Shown piece after piece: positions 24,115 through 32,350 of a DNA stretch of 64,000 bases. The notes under the pieces were generated by a model. It was not told the origin of the DNA, did no database searches, and worked only from the letters and a program-made list of their open reading frames with translations. The stretch spans positions 1-64,000 of the forward strand of contig CAZREW010000002.1 in the NCBI GenBank assembly GCA_964599375.1, written 5' to 3'. How positions within the stretch are numbered: position 1 is the first letter of the stretch; each line of letters begins with the position of its first letter. Made by a program: the position numbers and the translations under genes. Source of the stretch: JAUWCL01 sp964599375. GTDB taxonomy: Bacteria; Krumholzibacteriota; Krumholzibacteriia; Krumholzibacteriales; Krumholzibacteriaceae.

Positions 24115-25698
24115 ATGAATCATAACGAGCCGGAAGATCAGCCTCGTCCTCCTGTCGACCTGTCCACCTCCAAGGTGATCTCCGACACGTTCTTCGTGTC
24201 GGTCTCCAAGATAGGCGTGACGCTGCTCAAGCCGATACGCGGCGTCATTCTCGGCAGGCTCCTCGGCCCCACCCTGTACGGCATCCTGAACATACCGATC
24301 TCCTACATCCAGCTCCTCGTCCTGCTGTCCAATTTCGGATTTACCACGTCGGTCATCAAGCTCGTCCCGGAGTACCTGCAGAAGGGACGAAAGGATCTCG
24401 CCGCGATGATCTACCGCGCGGCGATCGCCCTGACAGTGGCCTTCTCCGTGCTGTGGTGCCTTCTGCTGATCGCCTTCGCGCCGTGGATAGCCGAGAACCT
24501 CGCCCACGAGCCGGACGCGACGCTGCCGATACAGGTCTACGCGCTTATCATACCCTTCCTCGCCATCACCGCCTTCTACGCCGTGGCCTTCCTGGCCGTG
24601 CAGCGCGGCAAGCTCCGTGCTGTGATCACGGCGGTATACGGCGTGCTCAATGTGGCTCTCCCGATCGCCGCCGTGCTGTGGCGCGGAGACATCATCTCGG
24701 TTATTGCGGGCTTTCTGACGGCCGAGGTCATAGGAGCGCTTCTTTTCATAATATTCTTCCACCGCAGCGCGATCAGCCACTGGGTCGGGGAGAGAGGCTC
24801 CCTTCCGAGAGGGGTCCGCGAGGTGTTCTCGTTCGGGATCCTCTTCTTCTTCGCTAATCTCGGCTGGAACCTGATCAGCACGGTCGACAGGATCATGGTG
24901 AAGTACTACCTGCCCGCCGACCAGCTCGGCTTCTATGCGATGGCCGCCATCGTGGTGACCTCGCTCAGCGTCATCTCATCAACGGCCGGAACCGCGCTCA
25001 TCCCCTCGCTCACCGCCTCGCGCGTGGACGGCAGCATGGACACCTTCAGGAGGCAGATAAGGAGCACGGCGCGGATCTCCCTGATAGCGCTGGTCCCTAT
25101 AGTCATGTTGATATTCTCCCTTTCCGGAGACGCCCTGATGATCGTGCTTCCGAAGTTCATCGCGGCGGCCGGGATAATGCGGATACTGGCATTCGTGGGC
25201 ATTGTCGATATCTTCTGCAGGATCTCGTGGGCGGCGCTCGCGTCGTACGCGAAGGGCGGCATGTCGGCGGCGGCATATATCTTCGCCGCGGCTTTCAACG
25301 TGGCTCTCAACGCCTTCCTTATCCCGAGGATCGGGGTCACAGGAGCGGCGGTGGCCACGCTCGCGACCTTCTTCGTGCTCGCCGTGATCCTCCTCTCGAT
25401 GATGTGGAGGATATCCAGGGCGAAGATCTCCGCCCTCTCCCTTCTCCATCCGCTCGTCCTGTCGATAGTCTATCCGCTGCTTGCCGCCGCGTTCCGCTCG
25501 CTCTCTCCCGGGGCGAGGATCGTCATAGTACTCGTGGCAGGCTCGGTTGCATACATGATCCTCGCGGCGCTGACCGGGCTGATAAGGGCCGCCGACCTGG
25601 ATACGGCCGAGAAATCCCTAAGGCCCAGAGCGCACGTCCCACACGTCAGGTTCGCTCTCTCCGGTATCGCGCTCCTCAGGAAGCTTATACGGAGATAA
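24115..25698 (+). CDS. Polysaccharide flippase (Wzx/MOP family)
   Basis: A 527-residue membrane protein with about 14 hydrophobic segments. The N-terminal motif SKVISDTFFVSVSKIGVTLL and GRLLGPTLYGILNIPISYIQ match lipid-linked oligosaccharide flippases of the MOP superfamily. FFFANLGWNLISTVDRIMVKYY and LPADQLGFYAMAA follow in the expected place. It would move a lipid-linked glycan across the inner membrane. It follows gatD by 12 bp. No other polysaccharide synthesis genes are adjacent, so its substrate is unknown. Confidence 0.85.
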   Translation: MNHNEPEDQPRPPVDLSTSKVISDTFFVSVSKIGVTLLKPIRGVILGRLLGPTLYGILNIPISYIQLLVLLSNFGFTTSVIKLVPEYLQKGRKDLAAMIYRAAIALTVAFSVLWCLLLIAFAPWIAENLAHEPDATLPIQVYALIIPFLAITAFYAVAFLAVQRGKLRAVITAVYGVLNVALPIAAVLWRGDIISVIAGFLTAEVIGALLFIIFFHRSAISHWVGERGSLPRGVREVFSFGILFFFANLGWNLISTVDRIMVKYYLPADQLGFYAMAAIVVTSLSVISSTAGTALIPSLTASRVDGSMDTFRRQIRSTARISLIALVPIVMLIFSLSGDALMIVLPKFIAAAGIMRILAFVGIVDIFCRISWAALASYAKGGMSAAAYIFAAAFNVALNAFLIPRIGVTGAAVATLATFFVLAVILLSMMWRISRAKISALSLLHPLVLSIVYPLLAAAFRSLSPGARIVIVLVAGSVAYMILAALTGLIRAADLDTAEKSLRPRAHVPHVRFALSGIALLRKLIRR

Positions 25699-25719
25699 GC
25701 GGTCTGAAACGCGATTTTA

Positions 25720-25822
25720 GTAAACTTTCTTTTACATAATCGTAAACATGTATTTACGCAATAACTGTCTATTTATCATGCTGTTATACGCATTTTCTGA
25801 ATGCACGTAAAATATTGTTTAC
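25720..25822. promoter_or_regulatory. Array of three GTAAA-N6-TTTAC palindromes
   Basis: Three 16-bp sites with identical architecture: GTAAA-CTTTCT-TTTAC (25720-25735), GTAAA-CATGTA-TTTAC (25742-25757) and GTAAA-ATATTG-TTTAC (25807-25822). Centres are 22 and 65 bp apart, close to two and six helical turns. The segment is AT-rich compared with all flanking genes. Repetition of a spaced palindrome on one face of the helix points to binding by a dimeric regulator. I saw no further copy elsewhere in the window, but that was not a computed search. Confidence 0.7.
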
Positions 25823-25888
25823 TGTTCTCATTGTGCGACCCTGACCGTCAGGACCGGATCAGAAAATTTCTGCCTCTCTATCTCATTA

Positions 25889-25932
25889 TATAATTATATG
25901 TTACAACTTTACGGGGAACTATGGGGAACTAT
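25889..25932 (+). promoter_or_regulatory. Candidate -10 and tandem decamer ahead of the small peptide gene
   Basis: TATAAT at 25889-25894 has no good -35, as expected of an activator-dependent promoter. It is followed by two exact tandem copies of GGGGAACTAT (25913-25932), which would lie in the leader of the transcript. The role of the repeat is unknown. Confidence 0.4.
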
Positions 25933-26029
25933 AAGTAATTATGGCACGCGTCTGGCTATTACAGGTAAGCGTGAGCAACGACGATAAATACGAAGAAGGT
26001 TCAAGGAGTCTTGAGGAAAGGGGTTGAAA

Positions 26030-26110
26030 ATGTTCCACTTCACGAGCATAGCGATAATAATCGCCCTGATGATCGCCGGCAAGAGCGTCTGGGGCAAGAG
26101 CGTCTGGTAG
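26030..26110 (+). CDS. 26-residue membrane peptide with GKSVW tandem repeat
   Basis: A small gene with a strong ribosome binding site (GAGGAAAGGGG) before its ATG. The peptide has a hydrophobic helix (FTSIAIIIALMIA) and ends in GKSVWGKSVW. The repeat is an exact 15-bp duplication at the DNA level (26078-26092, 26093-26107) that ends immediately before TAG. An intrinsic terminator starts 17 bp after the stop. It resembles type I toxin peptides (short helix, then Lys/Trp tail) or a signalling or leader peptide. No family is recognised. Its own promoter region and terminator make it an independent unit. Confidence 0.55.
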   Translation: MFHFTSIAIIIALMIAGKSVWGKSVW

Positions 26111-26126
26111 ATCGACCGGACTCCAG

Positions 26127-26156
26127 AGGCGGGACGCAAAAGCGCCCCGCCTTTTT
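26127..26156 (+). terminator. Intrinsic terminator of the small peptide gene
   Basis: AGGCGGGACGC pairs with GCGCCCCGCCT (11 bp, one mismatch) around an AAAA loop and is followed by five T. It begins 17 bp after the stop of the 26-residue peptide. Confidence 0.85.
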
Positions 26157-26203
26157 AATATCCCCTCCGGGTGCTCAGAGCGAACAGTGTCAGAGGACCC
26201 GCG

Positions 26204-26240
26204 AAGATCCGGGGCACGTGCGGGTGTCCCGGATCTTTTT
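26204..26240 (+). terminator. Second strong intrinsic terminator
   Basis: AAGATCCGGGGCAC pairs with GTGTCCCGGATCTT (14 bp, one G-U pair) around a 6-nt loop, and a run of five T (three beyond the stem) follows. It stands 48 bp after the first terminator with no open reading frame between them, and 75 bp before menA. Confidence 0.85.
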
Positions 26241-26314
26241 GCGCCCTTTACTGTCCCCGCCTTTCGTTCTATATTCGTTGCCTGGAGATCTGATATATCG
26301 AAGGGGATCCGGAT

Positions 26315-27220
26315 TTGAGAAAGACACAGGCGTACCTTGTCGAGCTGAGGGCCCCGTTCCTCACTGTAAGCATCCTTCCCGTTCTGCTCGCCGCCGCTGC
26401 GGCGAGGCACGAGACGGGGCTCTGGGACCCGCTACTCTTCTGGCTGACGCTGGCCGGGGCGGTCCTTCTCCATCTCGGCTCCAACACGATCAACGACTGG
26501 TTCGACCACAGGTCAGGGAACGACGAGGCGAACGTCGATTTCGCGAGCCCTTTCACGGGCGGCAGCAGGATGATACAGGCGGGGTATGTAACCCCCCGCG
26601 GTGTGCTCACGCTCTCGATCACACTGTTCTCGGCCGCGGCTCTTATCGGGATATACCTCTATACGGTAAGGGGGCCGGCCGTGATCCTCTTCGGCGTCAC
26701 AGGCCTTGTCCTGGGGATCCTCTACACCGAGCCCCGGGCGATGCTCGCCGGCCGGGGGCTCGGAGAGATGGCGATCTTCCTCGCATTCGGGCTGATATCG
26801 GTCGGCGCCTTCTTCGTCCAGACCGGTTTCGTCTCCAGTCAGATACTGGCCGCTTCAGTGCCGCTCGCAGCCCTGACCACCGCGATAATCATCATAAACG
26901 AGTTCCAGGACGCGGCCGCTGACCGGGCCACCGGAAAAAGGACCCTGATCGTGAGGCTGGGAAGGAAAAGGGGAGCCGCCCTCTTCGCAGCCGTCATGCT
27001 GTCGGCTTATCTCCCTATCATCGCCGGCGCCTGGAGCGGCTTTATGCCCCGCTGGACGCTTCTGGGGCTCGCCTCGCTCCCCCTTGCGCTCAGGGCGATA
27101 CGGGTGACTGCCCGGTCGTACGGCGATCCGCGAGCGATGACGCCCGCTAACGCCGCGACGATCATCACTCACCTCGCCACTGGAATACTGTTGACGCTGG
27201 GCTATATCATCCCTGGATAG
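26315..27220 (+). CDS. menA: UbiA-family prenyltransferase, MenA-like
   Basis: Membrane prenyltransferase of 301 residues, eight or nine helices. The first Asp-rich motif is NTINDWFDHRSGND (prenyl diphosphate and Mg binding). The second is EFQDAAADRATGKRTLIVRLGRKRG. These fit 1,4-dihydroxy-2-naphthoate prenyltransferase in menaquinone synthesis. No other men gene is nearby, so another UbiA substrate is possible. TTG start with AAGGGG about 8 nt upstream. Confidence 0.82.
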   Translation: MRKTQAYLVELRAPFLTVSILPVLLAAAAARHETGLWDPLLFWLTLAGAVLLHLGSNTINDWFDHRSGNDEANVDFASPFTGGSRMIQAGYVTPRGVLTLSITLFSAAALIGIYLYTVRGPAVILFGVTGLVLGILYTEPRAMLAGRGLGEMAIFLAFGLISVGAFFVQTGFVSSQILAASVPLAALTTAIIIINEFQDAAADRATGKRTLIVRLGRKRGAALFAAVMLSAYLPIIAGAWSGFMPRWTLLGLASLPLALRAIRVTARSYGDPRAMTPANAATIITHLATGILLTLGYIIPG

Positions 27221-27239
27221 GCCCGGACCGGCAGAAGGC

Positions 27240-27929
27240 CTATTTCGAATTCCCGAAGTCCTCGCCATCGAGGAGATTCGACACCCCTTCGACGACCTCT
27301 TCGACGGAATCGACCAGCTTTACGATATTCAGGTCCTCGGGGAGTATCTTGTCCTCGGCGATCATCCTTTTGTTGATCCAGTCGATGAGTCCCCCATAGT
27401 AGTCCTTCCCGACCATGTATACGGGGAACGGCGCGATCTTGTGAGTCTGGATAAGGGTCAGCGCCTCGAAGAACTCGTCCATCGTGCCGAAGCCGCCCGG
27501 CAGTATGACGAACGCGACCGAGTACTTGACGAACATGACCTTGCGGACGAAAAAGTACCGGAACGTGATCAGCCTGTCGATGTAGGGATTGGGCTTCTGT
27601 TCGAAGGGCAGCTCGATGTTCAGCCCCACCGAGAGCCCGCCGCCTTCCTGAGCCCCGCGGTTCGCGGCCTCCATGACCCCGGGGCCACCGCCGGTTATGA
27701 TCGAGCATTCCCGCGACGAAAGAGCCATTGCGATGCTGCGGGCGTCCTCATAAGCCCTGTCGCCCTCTTTCACCCTCGCGGAGCCGTAGAAGCTTACACC
27801 CGGCGCGACGTCGACCATGTTGTCGAACCCGTCGACGAACTCCGACAGGATCCTGAAAAGCCTCCAGCTCTCCTGAATGGTGAAATCGTCAAGCAGGTAC
27901 CTTGTCCCGTATCCTTTCGGCTCCTTCAT
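27240..27929 (-). CDS. LOG-family nucleotide 5'-monophosphate phosphoribohydrolase (TIGR00730-like)
   Basis: Rossmann-fold protein of 229 residues. Signature motifs GGGPGVMEAANRGA and PGGFGTMDEFFE are both intact. Members hydrolyse the N-glycosidic bond of AMP or modified AMP; the physiological substrate in bacteria is often unclear. ATG at 27929 (MKEPKGYG) is favoured by GGAGGAAGGAAGG just upstream. It converges on menA with 19 bp between stops. Confidence 0.88.
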   Translation of the reverse strand: MKEPKGYGTRYLLDDFTIQESWRLFRILSEFVDGFDNMVDVAPGVSFYGSARVKEGDRAYEDARSIAMALSSRECSIITGGGPGVMEAANRGAQEGGGLSVGLNIELPFEQKPNPYIDRLITFRYFFVRKVMFVKYSVAFVILPGGFGTMDEFFEALTLIQTHKIAPFPVYMVGKDYYGGLIDWINKRMIAEDKILPEDLNIVKLVDSVEEVVEGVSNLLDGEDFGNSK

Positions 27930-28036
27930 CTCGCCTTCCTTCCTCCGTGCATATGAAGTGTCTCCATTATCACATTCCTGCAGGGTAAGCCAGCGCAAGC
28001 CCGTCGTTCAAGGACAAAGGGGGATCCCGGGGCGCT

Positions 28037-29440
28037 CTACCTCCAGAGGGACACGACCCCACGCGCGAAATCGATCTCGATCATAGTGTAGTCGTCCAGA
28101 AAATCGTTGCCGATGATACCGCCACCCTGCCTGAGCCCGATGCTCTCGAAGACTGAAAGGCCGGCGGCGAGGAACGGCACATCCGAGCGGAGCCAGTCGC
28201 CCAGCCTGAGTCTCTCCACGTTGACGGCCCTGGTCGCCACGGGGTTGCCGTCGAGGCCTCGGACCTCTCCCTTTCCGCCTCTGGGCGCATCGCCCAGCCG
28301 CGCCCTGTCCGCGATCGAGGCGGAGATTATCGAGTTCCTCGCACCGGTATCCAGGAGGAAGGAGACAGGCACTTCGTTCACATCGCCGTCCAGGAAGATA
28401 TGCTTAGCCACCAGGGAGAACGGGACCTCGGCCGACGGGGCGTCGGTCGGGGCGAGGGTATGGCGGCTCCCCATCATCATCATGCCCGGACCGCTGCGGG
28501 GGTACTCGAAGGCGATCCTGTCGCAGAGCTTCAGCAGGTCCAGGCCCAGTATCCCGGCCATCTTTCTCGATCCGAAATCGGGCACTGACTCTATCACCTT
28601 TACCGTCACATCGGGGAACCGTACGCTGCCGAACACCAGGTCGCCTGGACGCGCGCTTCCGAGAAAGCCCGTGACTTCGCCGCCTGCCCCGCTCATCACG
28701 CTCTTTACCTCCCTGCGTCCTTTTTCAGAGTACTCAAGGCCCTTGATCTCCTCGATATCGACCCAAGCTGGCAGGAACTGCTTCGAGATCACCGTCCCGC
28801 TAGCGCCCAGATCGACGATGAACCAGCCTTTCCTCCCGTCGGGGAGCGAGCCTTCCGCGAGGATGAAGCCCTCTTCATAGATGACGGCAGTCTCGCCCGA
28901 TACGCCAGCCGCCGGCCCGGCCTCGCTGACTTCCAGCGTGATGGACCAGTCTCCGTCCTCCAGGGGCGTCACCCCGGCGAACATGTCGATGACCGGCCCG
29001 TCGTCATCACCGGGCTCATCGTACATGCTTATCATGAAAGCCTTCTTCGTGCCGTTACCGCCTGCGATGTTGACCCTCACATCATATTCACGCAGGTCCT
29101 CTATCTTCACCGGAGGATAGGCCATCTCCCTGCCTCCATCCTGTCTCCTGCTGATAAGCAGCTCTCCGCCGGCAGACCTGACTGTGATCAACCCGTTCCT
29201 CATATCCTTCTTGATGAGGTCACCCGACTGCCCTGTCCCGACAGGGATGACGACCGTGATCACATCCGCGCCGTCGAAGGTCAGCTCGCCGCCCTCTGAG
29301 ATCTCCACTTTCTCCAGATCGACTCCCCCTATCGACTCACGAAGCAGGAAGAAATGCGCGGGAAGAGCCGCGGACGGAAAGAGCACCGCGATCGCAAGAA
29401 ACAGCGGGAATATGCGGGAAACGGTCCTTAAAGCTCTCAT
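28037..29440 (-). CDS. Exported protein with two retropepsin-like aspartyl protease domains
   Basis: A 467-residue protein with an N-terminal signal peptide. It contains two clan AA motifs: FIVDLGASGTVIS (Asp210) and FLLDTGARNSIIS (Asp364). Each is followed by a later hydrophobic-Gly strand (AGILGLDLL and GGIIGNDFLDDY) as in pepsin-like half domains. Retropepsins usually dimerise with one Asp per subunit, so a tandem copy could be a single-chain protease. The first motif has DLG rather than DTG/DSG, which may reduce activity. Likely periplasmic. It is a lone gene, divergent from the dehydrogenase. Confidence 0.82.
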   Translation of the reverse strand: MRALRTVSRIFPLFLAIAVLFPSAALPAHFFLLRESIGGVDLEKVEISEGGELTFDGADVITVVIPVGTGQSGDLIKKDMRNGLITVRSAGGELLISRRQDGGREMAYPPVKIEDLREYDVRVNIAGGNGTKKAFMISMYDEPGDDDGPVIDMFAGVTPLEDGDWSITLEVSEAGPAAGVSGETAVIYEEGFILAEGSLPDGRKGWFIVDLGASGTVISKQFLPAWVDIEEIKGLEYSEKGRREVKSVMSGAGGEVTGFLGSARPGDLVFGSVRFPDVTVKVIESVPDFGSRKMAGILGLDLLKLCDRIAFEYPRSGPGMMMMGSRHTLAPTDAPSAEVPFSLVAKHIFLDGDVNEVPVSFLLDTGARNSIISASIADRARLGDAPRGGKGEVRGLDGNPVATRAVNVERLRLGDWLRSDVPFLAAGLSVFESIGLRQGGGIIGNDFLDDYTMIEIDFARGVVSLWR

Positions 29441-29564
29441 ATTCGGCCTCCGTCGATCCTTGACATATATATCCAGTCACCATCGGGGACAAGGATATTA
29501 TTCCAGTCATAGTATAACTCTACATCTATCAATTCCGCGCAGGATTCGTTATCCTTTACCGGTC

Positions 29565-30521
29565 ATGCTAGCGCTCTATTTCAAAGACGGAAAGCTCGAG
29601 GAGCGGGAGATCGAAACGCCGCGGGCCGGCCGTGGAGAGGCCCTGGTAAAGGTCCGGTACGCCGGAATATGCTCGACCGATCTCGAGATCCTCAAAGGGT
29701 ACATGGACTTCAGCGGAGTCCCCGGCCACGAGTTCACCGGGACCGTCGAGACGCCACGGAGCCTCGCCGGGAAAAGGGTCACCGGCGAGATAAATGTGAG
29801 CTGCGGAAAATGCACCCTGTGCAGGCGGGGGCTCGACAAGCACTGCAGAGAGCGGACTGTCCTCGGCATCTCCGGACGCGACGGCGCCTTCGCCGAATAC
29901 CTCTTGCTTCCTCTCGCCAACCTGCATGCCGTTCCCGACTCGGTCAGCGATGAGGAGGCGGTCTTTACCGAGCTCCTCGCGGCCGCATGCGAGATCCCCG
30001 AACGAGTGTATGTCAGCTCGACATCACACGTGGCGGTGCTCGGGGACGGAAGGCTCGCCGCGATGGTCGCCCAGGTCCTGAGGCTAAGGACGAAAGCGCT
30101 GACCGTGATCGGGGTCGACGAGGAGAAGCTTCGCGTGTTCGCCGGCCTCGGCATGGATACCGCCCGCTCTCAGGATGCCCGGGCGATGGGAGACTCTTTC
30201 GACATAGTCGTCGAATGCTCGGGAAGCGGGACGGGGCTCCCTGAGGCCGTCGCGCTGGCGAGGCCCCGTGGCACCGTAGTCCTTAAATCGACATTCCACA
30301 CGCCGCTTAAGTGGAATCCATCGCGGGTAGCGGTCGAAGAGATCACGATAGTCGGTTCGAGATGCGGTCCGTTCGAGACGGCGCTGGAGCTTCTAAAGGA
30401 CAGACAGGTCGCCACTGGGCCTTTCCTCACAGCGATCTACCCCTTCGCGAAATGGAAAGCGGCCCTGAGGCGCGCGAAGATGAGGGACGCTTTCAAGGTC
30501 CTGCTCGAGACTGGAGCCTGA
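29565..30521 (+). CDS. Zinc-dependent medium-chain alcohol dehydrogenase family protein
   Basis: A 318-residue MDR-family oxidoreductase. The N-terminal catalytic domain has CSTDLEILKGY (catalytic Cys), GHEFTG and the structural zinc cluster CGKCTLCRRGLDKHC. A nucleotide-binding Rossmann segment follows (VAVLGDGRLAAMVAQVL) with GVDEEKL after it. ATG at 29565 is used because longer frames upstream run over the opposite-strand protease gene and have no family match. The substrate is unknown; sorbitol or threonine dehydrogenase-like roles are possible. Confidence 0.87.
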   Translation: MLALYFKDGKLEEREIETPRAGRGEALVKVRYAGICSTDLEILKGYMDFSGVPGHEFTGTVETPRSLAGKRVTGEINVSCGKCTLCRRGLDKHCRERTVLGISGRDGAFAEYLLLPLANLHAVPDSVSDEEAVFTELLAAACEIPERVYVSSTSHVAVLGDGRLAAMVAQVLRLRTKALTVIGVDEEKLRVFAGLGMDTARSQDARAMGDSFDIVVECSGSGTGLPEAVALARPRGTVVLKSTFHTPLKWNPSRVAVEEITIVGSRCGPFETALELLKDRQVATGPFLTAIYPFAKWKAALRRAKMRDAFKVLLETGA

Positions 30522-30578
30522 ACCGCGCAGCCCAATTTATCACTTTCCCCGGAGACGTCTGCGATATATAAGTAATCT

Positions 30579-31304
30579 ATGCTGTTATTACCGCTTAAAG
30601 ACATGAATCCATCCCGCAGGAAGCCGGTCATAACGCGAACTCTGATCGCGATGAATATACTCGTATTCCTGTACCAGCTCTGGCACGGGCATGGCGGTGC
30701 AAATATCGTGGCCTCGCTCGGAGCCACGCCTTTCGAGATAACAAGGATGACCGATCTGACCGGGCCGGTGGCGGGTGTTTTCCACGCTCCGGGGCCCAAG
30801 CCGATCTTCCTGACCCTCCTGACCTCGATGTTCCTTCACGGAGGAATCTTCCACCTCGCTTTCAACATGCTCTACCTCTGGATCTTCGGCAACAACATAG
30901 AGGACGTGCTCGGGCCCCTGAGGTTCATCTTTTTCTATCTCGTCTGCGGGCTGATGGCCCACGCGATGCATATCGCGGCCGACCCGAGCTCGATAATTCC
31001 GACTATAGGCGCCAGCGGGGCCATATCGGGAGTCATGGGAGCGTATCTCATGCTCTTCCCTCAGGCGAGGATCATGACGTTGATGTGGATATTCATCTTC
31101 ATCCAGTTCATCTACATACCCGCGTTCGTGATAATCATCTACTGGTTCGTCATCCAGCTGATAAGCGGCCTCATATCGCTCGGCGGCCAGTCCGGCGGCG
31201 GTGTAGCCTGGTTCGCCCACATCGGCGGGTTCCTCGGAGGAGTGTTCATGATACTCCTTCTCGAGGGCGGCAAGGTCTACTGGCTGCGCAGGGGCAACAG
31301 GTAG
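30579..31304 (+). CDS. Rhomboid family intramembrane serine protease
   Basis: A 241-residue integral membrane protease with six to seven helices. The catalytic Ser is in GASGAISG (Ser146) and the His in AHIGGFLGG (His214). The HGGIFHLAFNMLYLWIFG stretch carries the conserved His and Asn of helix 2. It would cleave single-span membrane proteins. It lies 13 bp before the SPL-like radical SAM gene. Confidence 0.92.
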   Translation: MLLLPLKDMNPSRRKPVITRTLIAMNILVFLYQLWHGHGGANIVASLGATPFEITRMTDLTGPVAGVFHAPGPKPIFLTLLTSMFLHGGIFHLAFNMLYLWIFGNNIEDVLGPLRFIFFYLVCGLMAHAMHIAADPSSIIPTIGASGAISGVMGAYLMLFPQARIMTLMWIFIFIQFIYIPAFVIIIYWFVIQLISGLISLGGQSGGGVAWFAHIGGFLGGVFMILLLEGGKVYWLRRGNR

Positions 31305-31317
31305 CGGGCGGGCTGAG

Positions 31318-32340
31318 ATGATCCCTCTTTTCGACAGGCTGATAATCGACGAAATGGCTCTCGGTGATCCGCTCACCAGCCGGGTCATCGACAGGCTCAA
31401 CCCGGTCGAGACGGTAGTGACCGACGATGTGGCAGTTTTTACCGGTCCCGGCTCCCTCGTGCTCAAGTACCACGAGGGCCGGTTCGTCAAGGATTTCCCC
31501 GTCACGCCGGGAGCCCCGCCCTGCGGGGAGAAGTATATCGCCGCCCTGCAGGGGTGTATCTACGCCTGCTCGTACTGCTATCTGAGGTCATACCTCTCGC
31601 ACCGCGCGGTCACGCTCCTGGTGAACAGCGCGAGGATGGAAAGAGACATCAGGGAGGCCCTCCTGGCGGGAACGGTCAGGCTGACCACCGGCGAGCTGAG
31701 CGACAGCCTCGCTCTCGACCATATCACGGGGCTTACCTCGTCGATCATACCGATGCTTGCCGGCACGGGCGCGGTCATCGAGGCGCGGACCAAGAGCGCG
31801 AACGTCGATCACCTGCCGGGCCTCGGCGGAAGCGGCTCGGAGCTTGCCCGCAGGCACCTCCTGGTCACCTGGACCCTCTCTCCGCCGGAGGCTGTCAGCC
31901 AGCAGGAGCCCGGGACGGCGACTCTCGACGAGCGGATAGAGGCCATATCGAAGGTCTCCGCGGCAGGGATCAGGTACGCCCTTCGCTTCGACCCGGTAAT
32001 CCCCTTCTACTGGAATGCCGATTCATACCAGGACCTGCTTCTCCGCGTAAAGGATGCCACCGAAATCGCCCCGCTGAGGATCGAGCTGGGTGTTCTGCGC
32101 TTCCCTCCAGGCCTGGCCGACAGCGTCAGGAACGAATCGCCATTCAACCAGATACTTCATGGAGAGTACGTACGCGACCGTGAGGGAAAGCTCAGGCTCT
32201 ACCGCCCGATGAGGATCGCCATCTACCGTGAACTCGTGGGCACCATCGATATTCTATTCCCGCGGACCGTTGTCGAGCTGAGCCAGGAGGACCAGACCGT
32301 CTGGGAGGACGCCGGCCTCGAGCCCCCGGCGGCCTGCTGA
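31318..32340 (+). CDS. SPL-like radical SAM protein
   Basis: A 340-residue protein with the radical SAM cluster CIYACSYC (Cys80, Cys84, Cys87). The C-x3-C-x2-C motif is followed by YLRSYLSHRAVTLLVN and, further on, TGELSDSLALDHITG and IEARTKSANVDHL, the arrangement seen in spore photoproduct lyase and its non-spore relatives. SPL repairs thymine dimers of spore DNA. Many bacteria without spores carry relatives of unknown role. Coupled closely (13 bp) to the rhomboid gene. Converges on the phosphatase with 10 bp between stops. Confidence 0.82.
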   Translation: MIPLFDRLIIDEMALGDPLTSRVIDRLNPVETVVTDDVAVFTGPGSLVLKYHEGRFVKDFPVTPGAPPCGEKYIAALQGCIYACSYCYLRSYLSHRAVTLLVNSARMERDIREALLAGTVRLTTGELSDSLALDHITGLTSSIIPMLAGTGAVIEARTKSANVDHLPGLGGSGSELARRHLLVTWTLSPPEAVSQQEPGTATLDERIEAISKVSAAGIRYALRFDPVIPFYWNADSYQDLLLRVKDATEIAPLRIELGVLRFPPGLADSVRNESPFNQILHGEYVRDREGKLRLYRPMRIAIYRELVGTIDILFPRTVVELSQEDQTVWEDAGLEPPAAC

Positions 32341-32350
32341 GCCTGGGAAA

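Noticed and set aside
26030..26240. Trp-type attenuator (leader peptide with two Trp codons followed by terminator)
   Set aside because: The next gene is menA, not a tryptophan gene, and two independent terminators intervene with no visible antiterminator pairing; kept only as an alternative for the peptide.
26011..26922. 303-codon plus-strand frame overlapping the small peptide and menA
   Set aside because: Reads in a different frame through both terminators and over menA; Arg/Pro/Gly-rich shadow.
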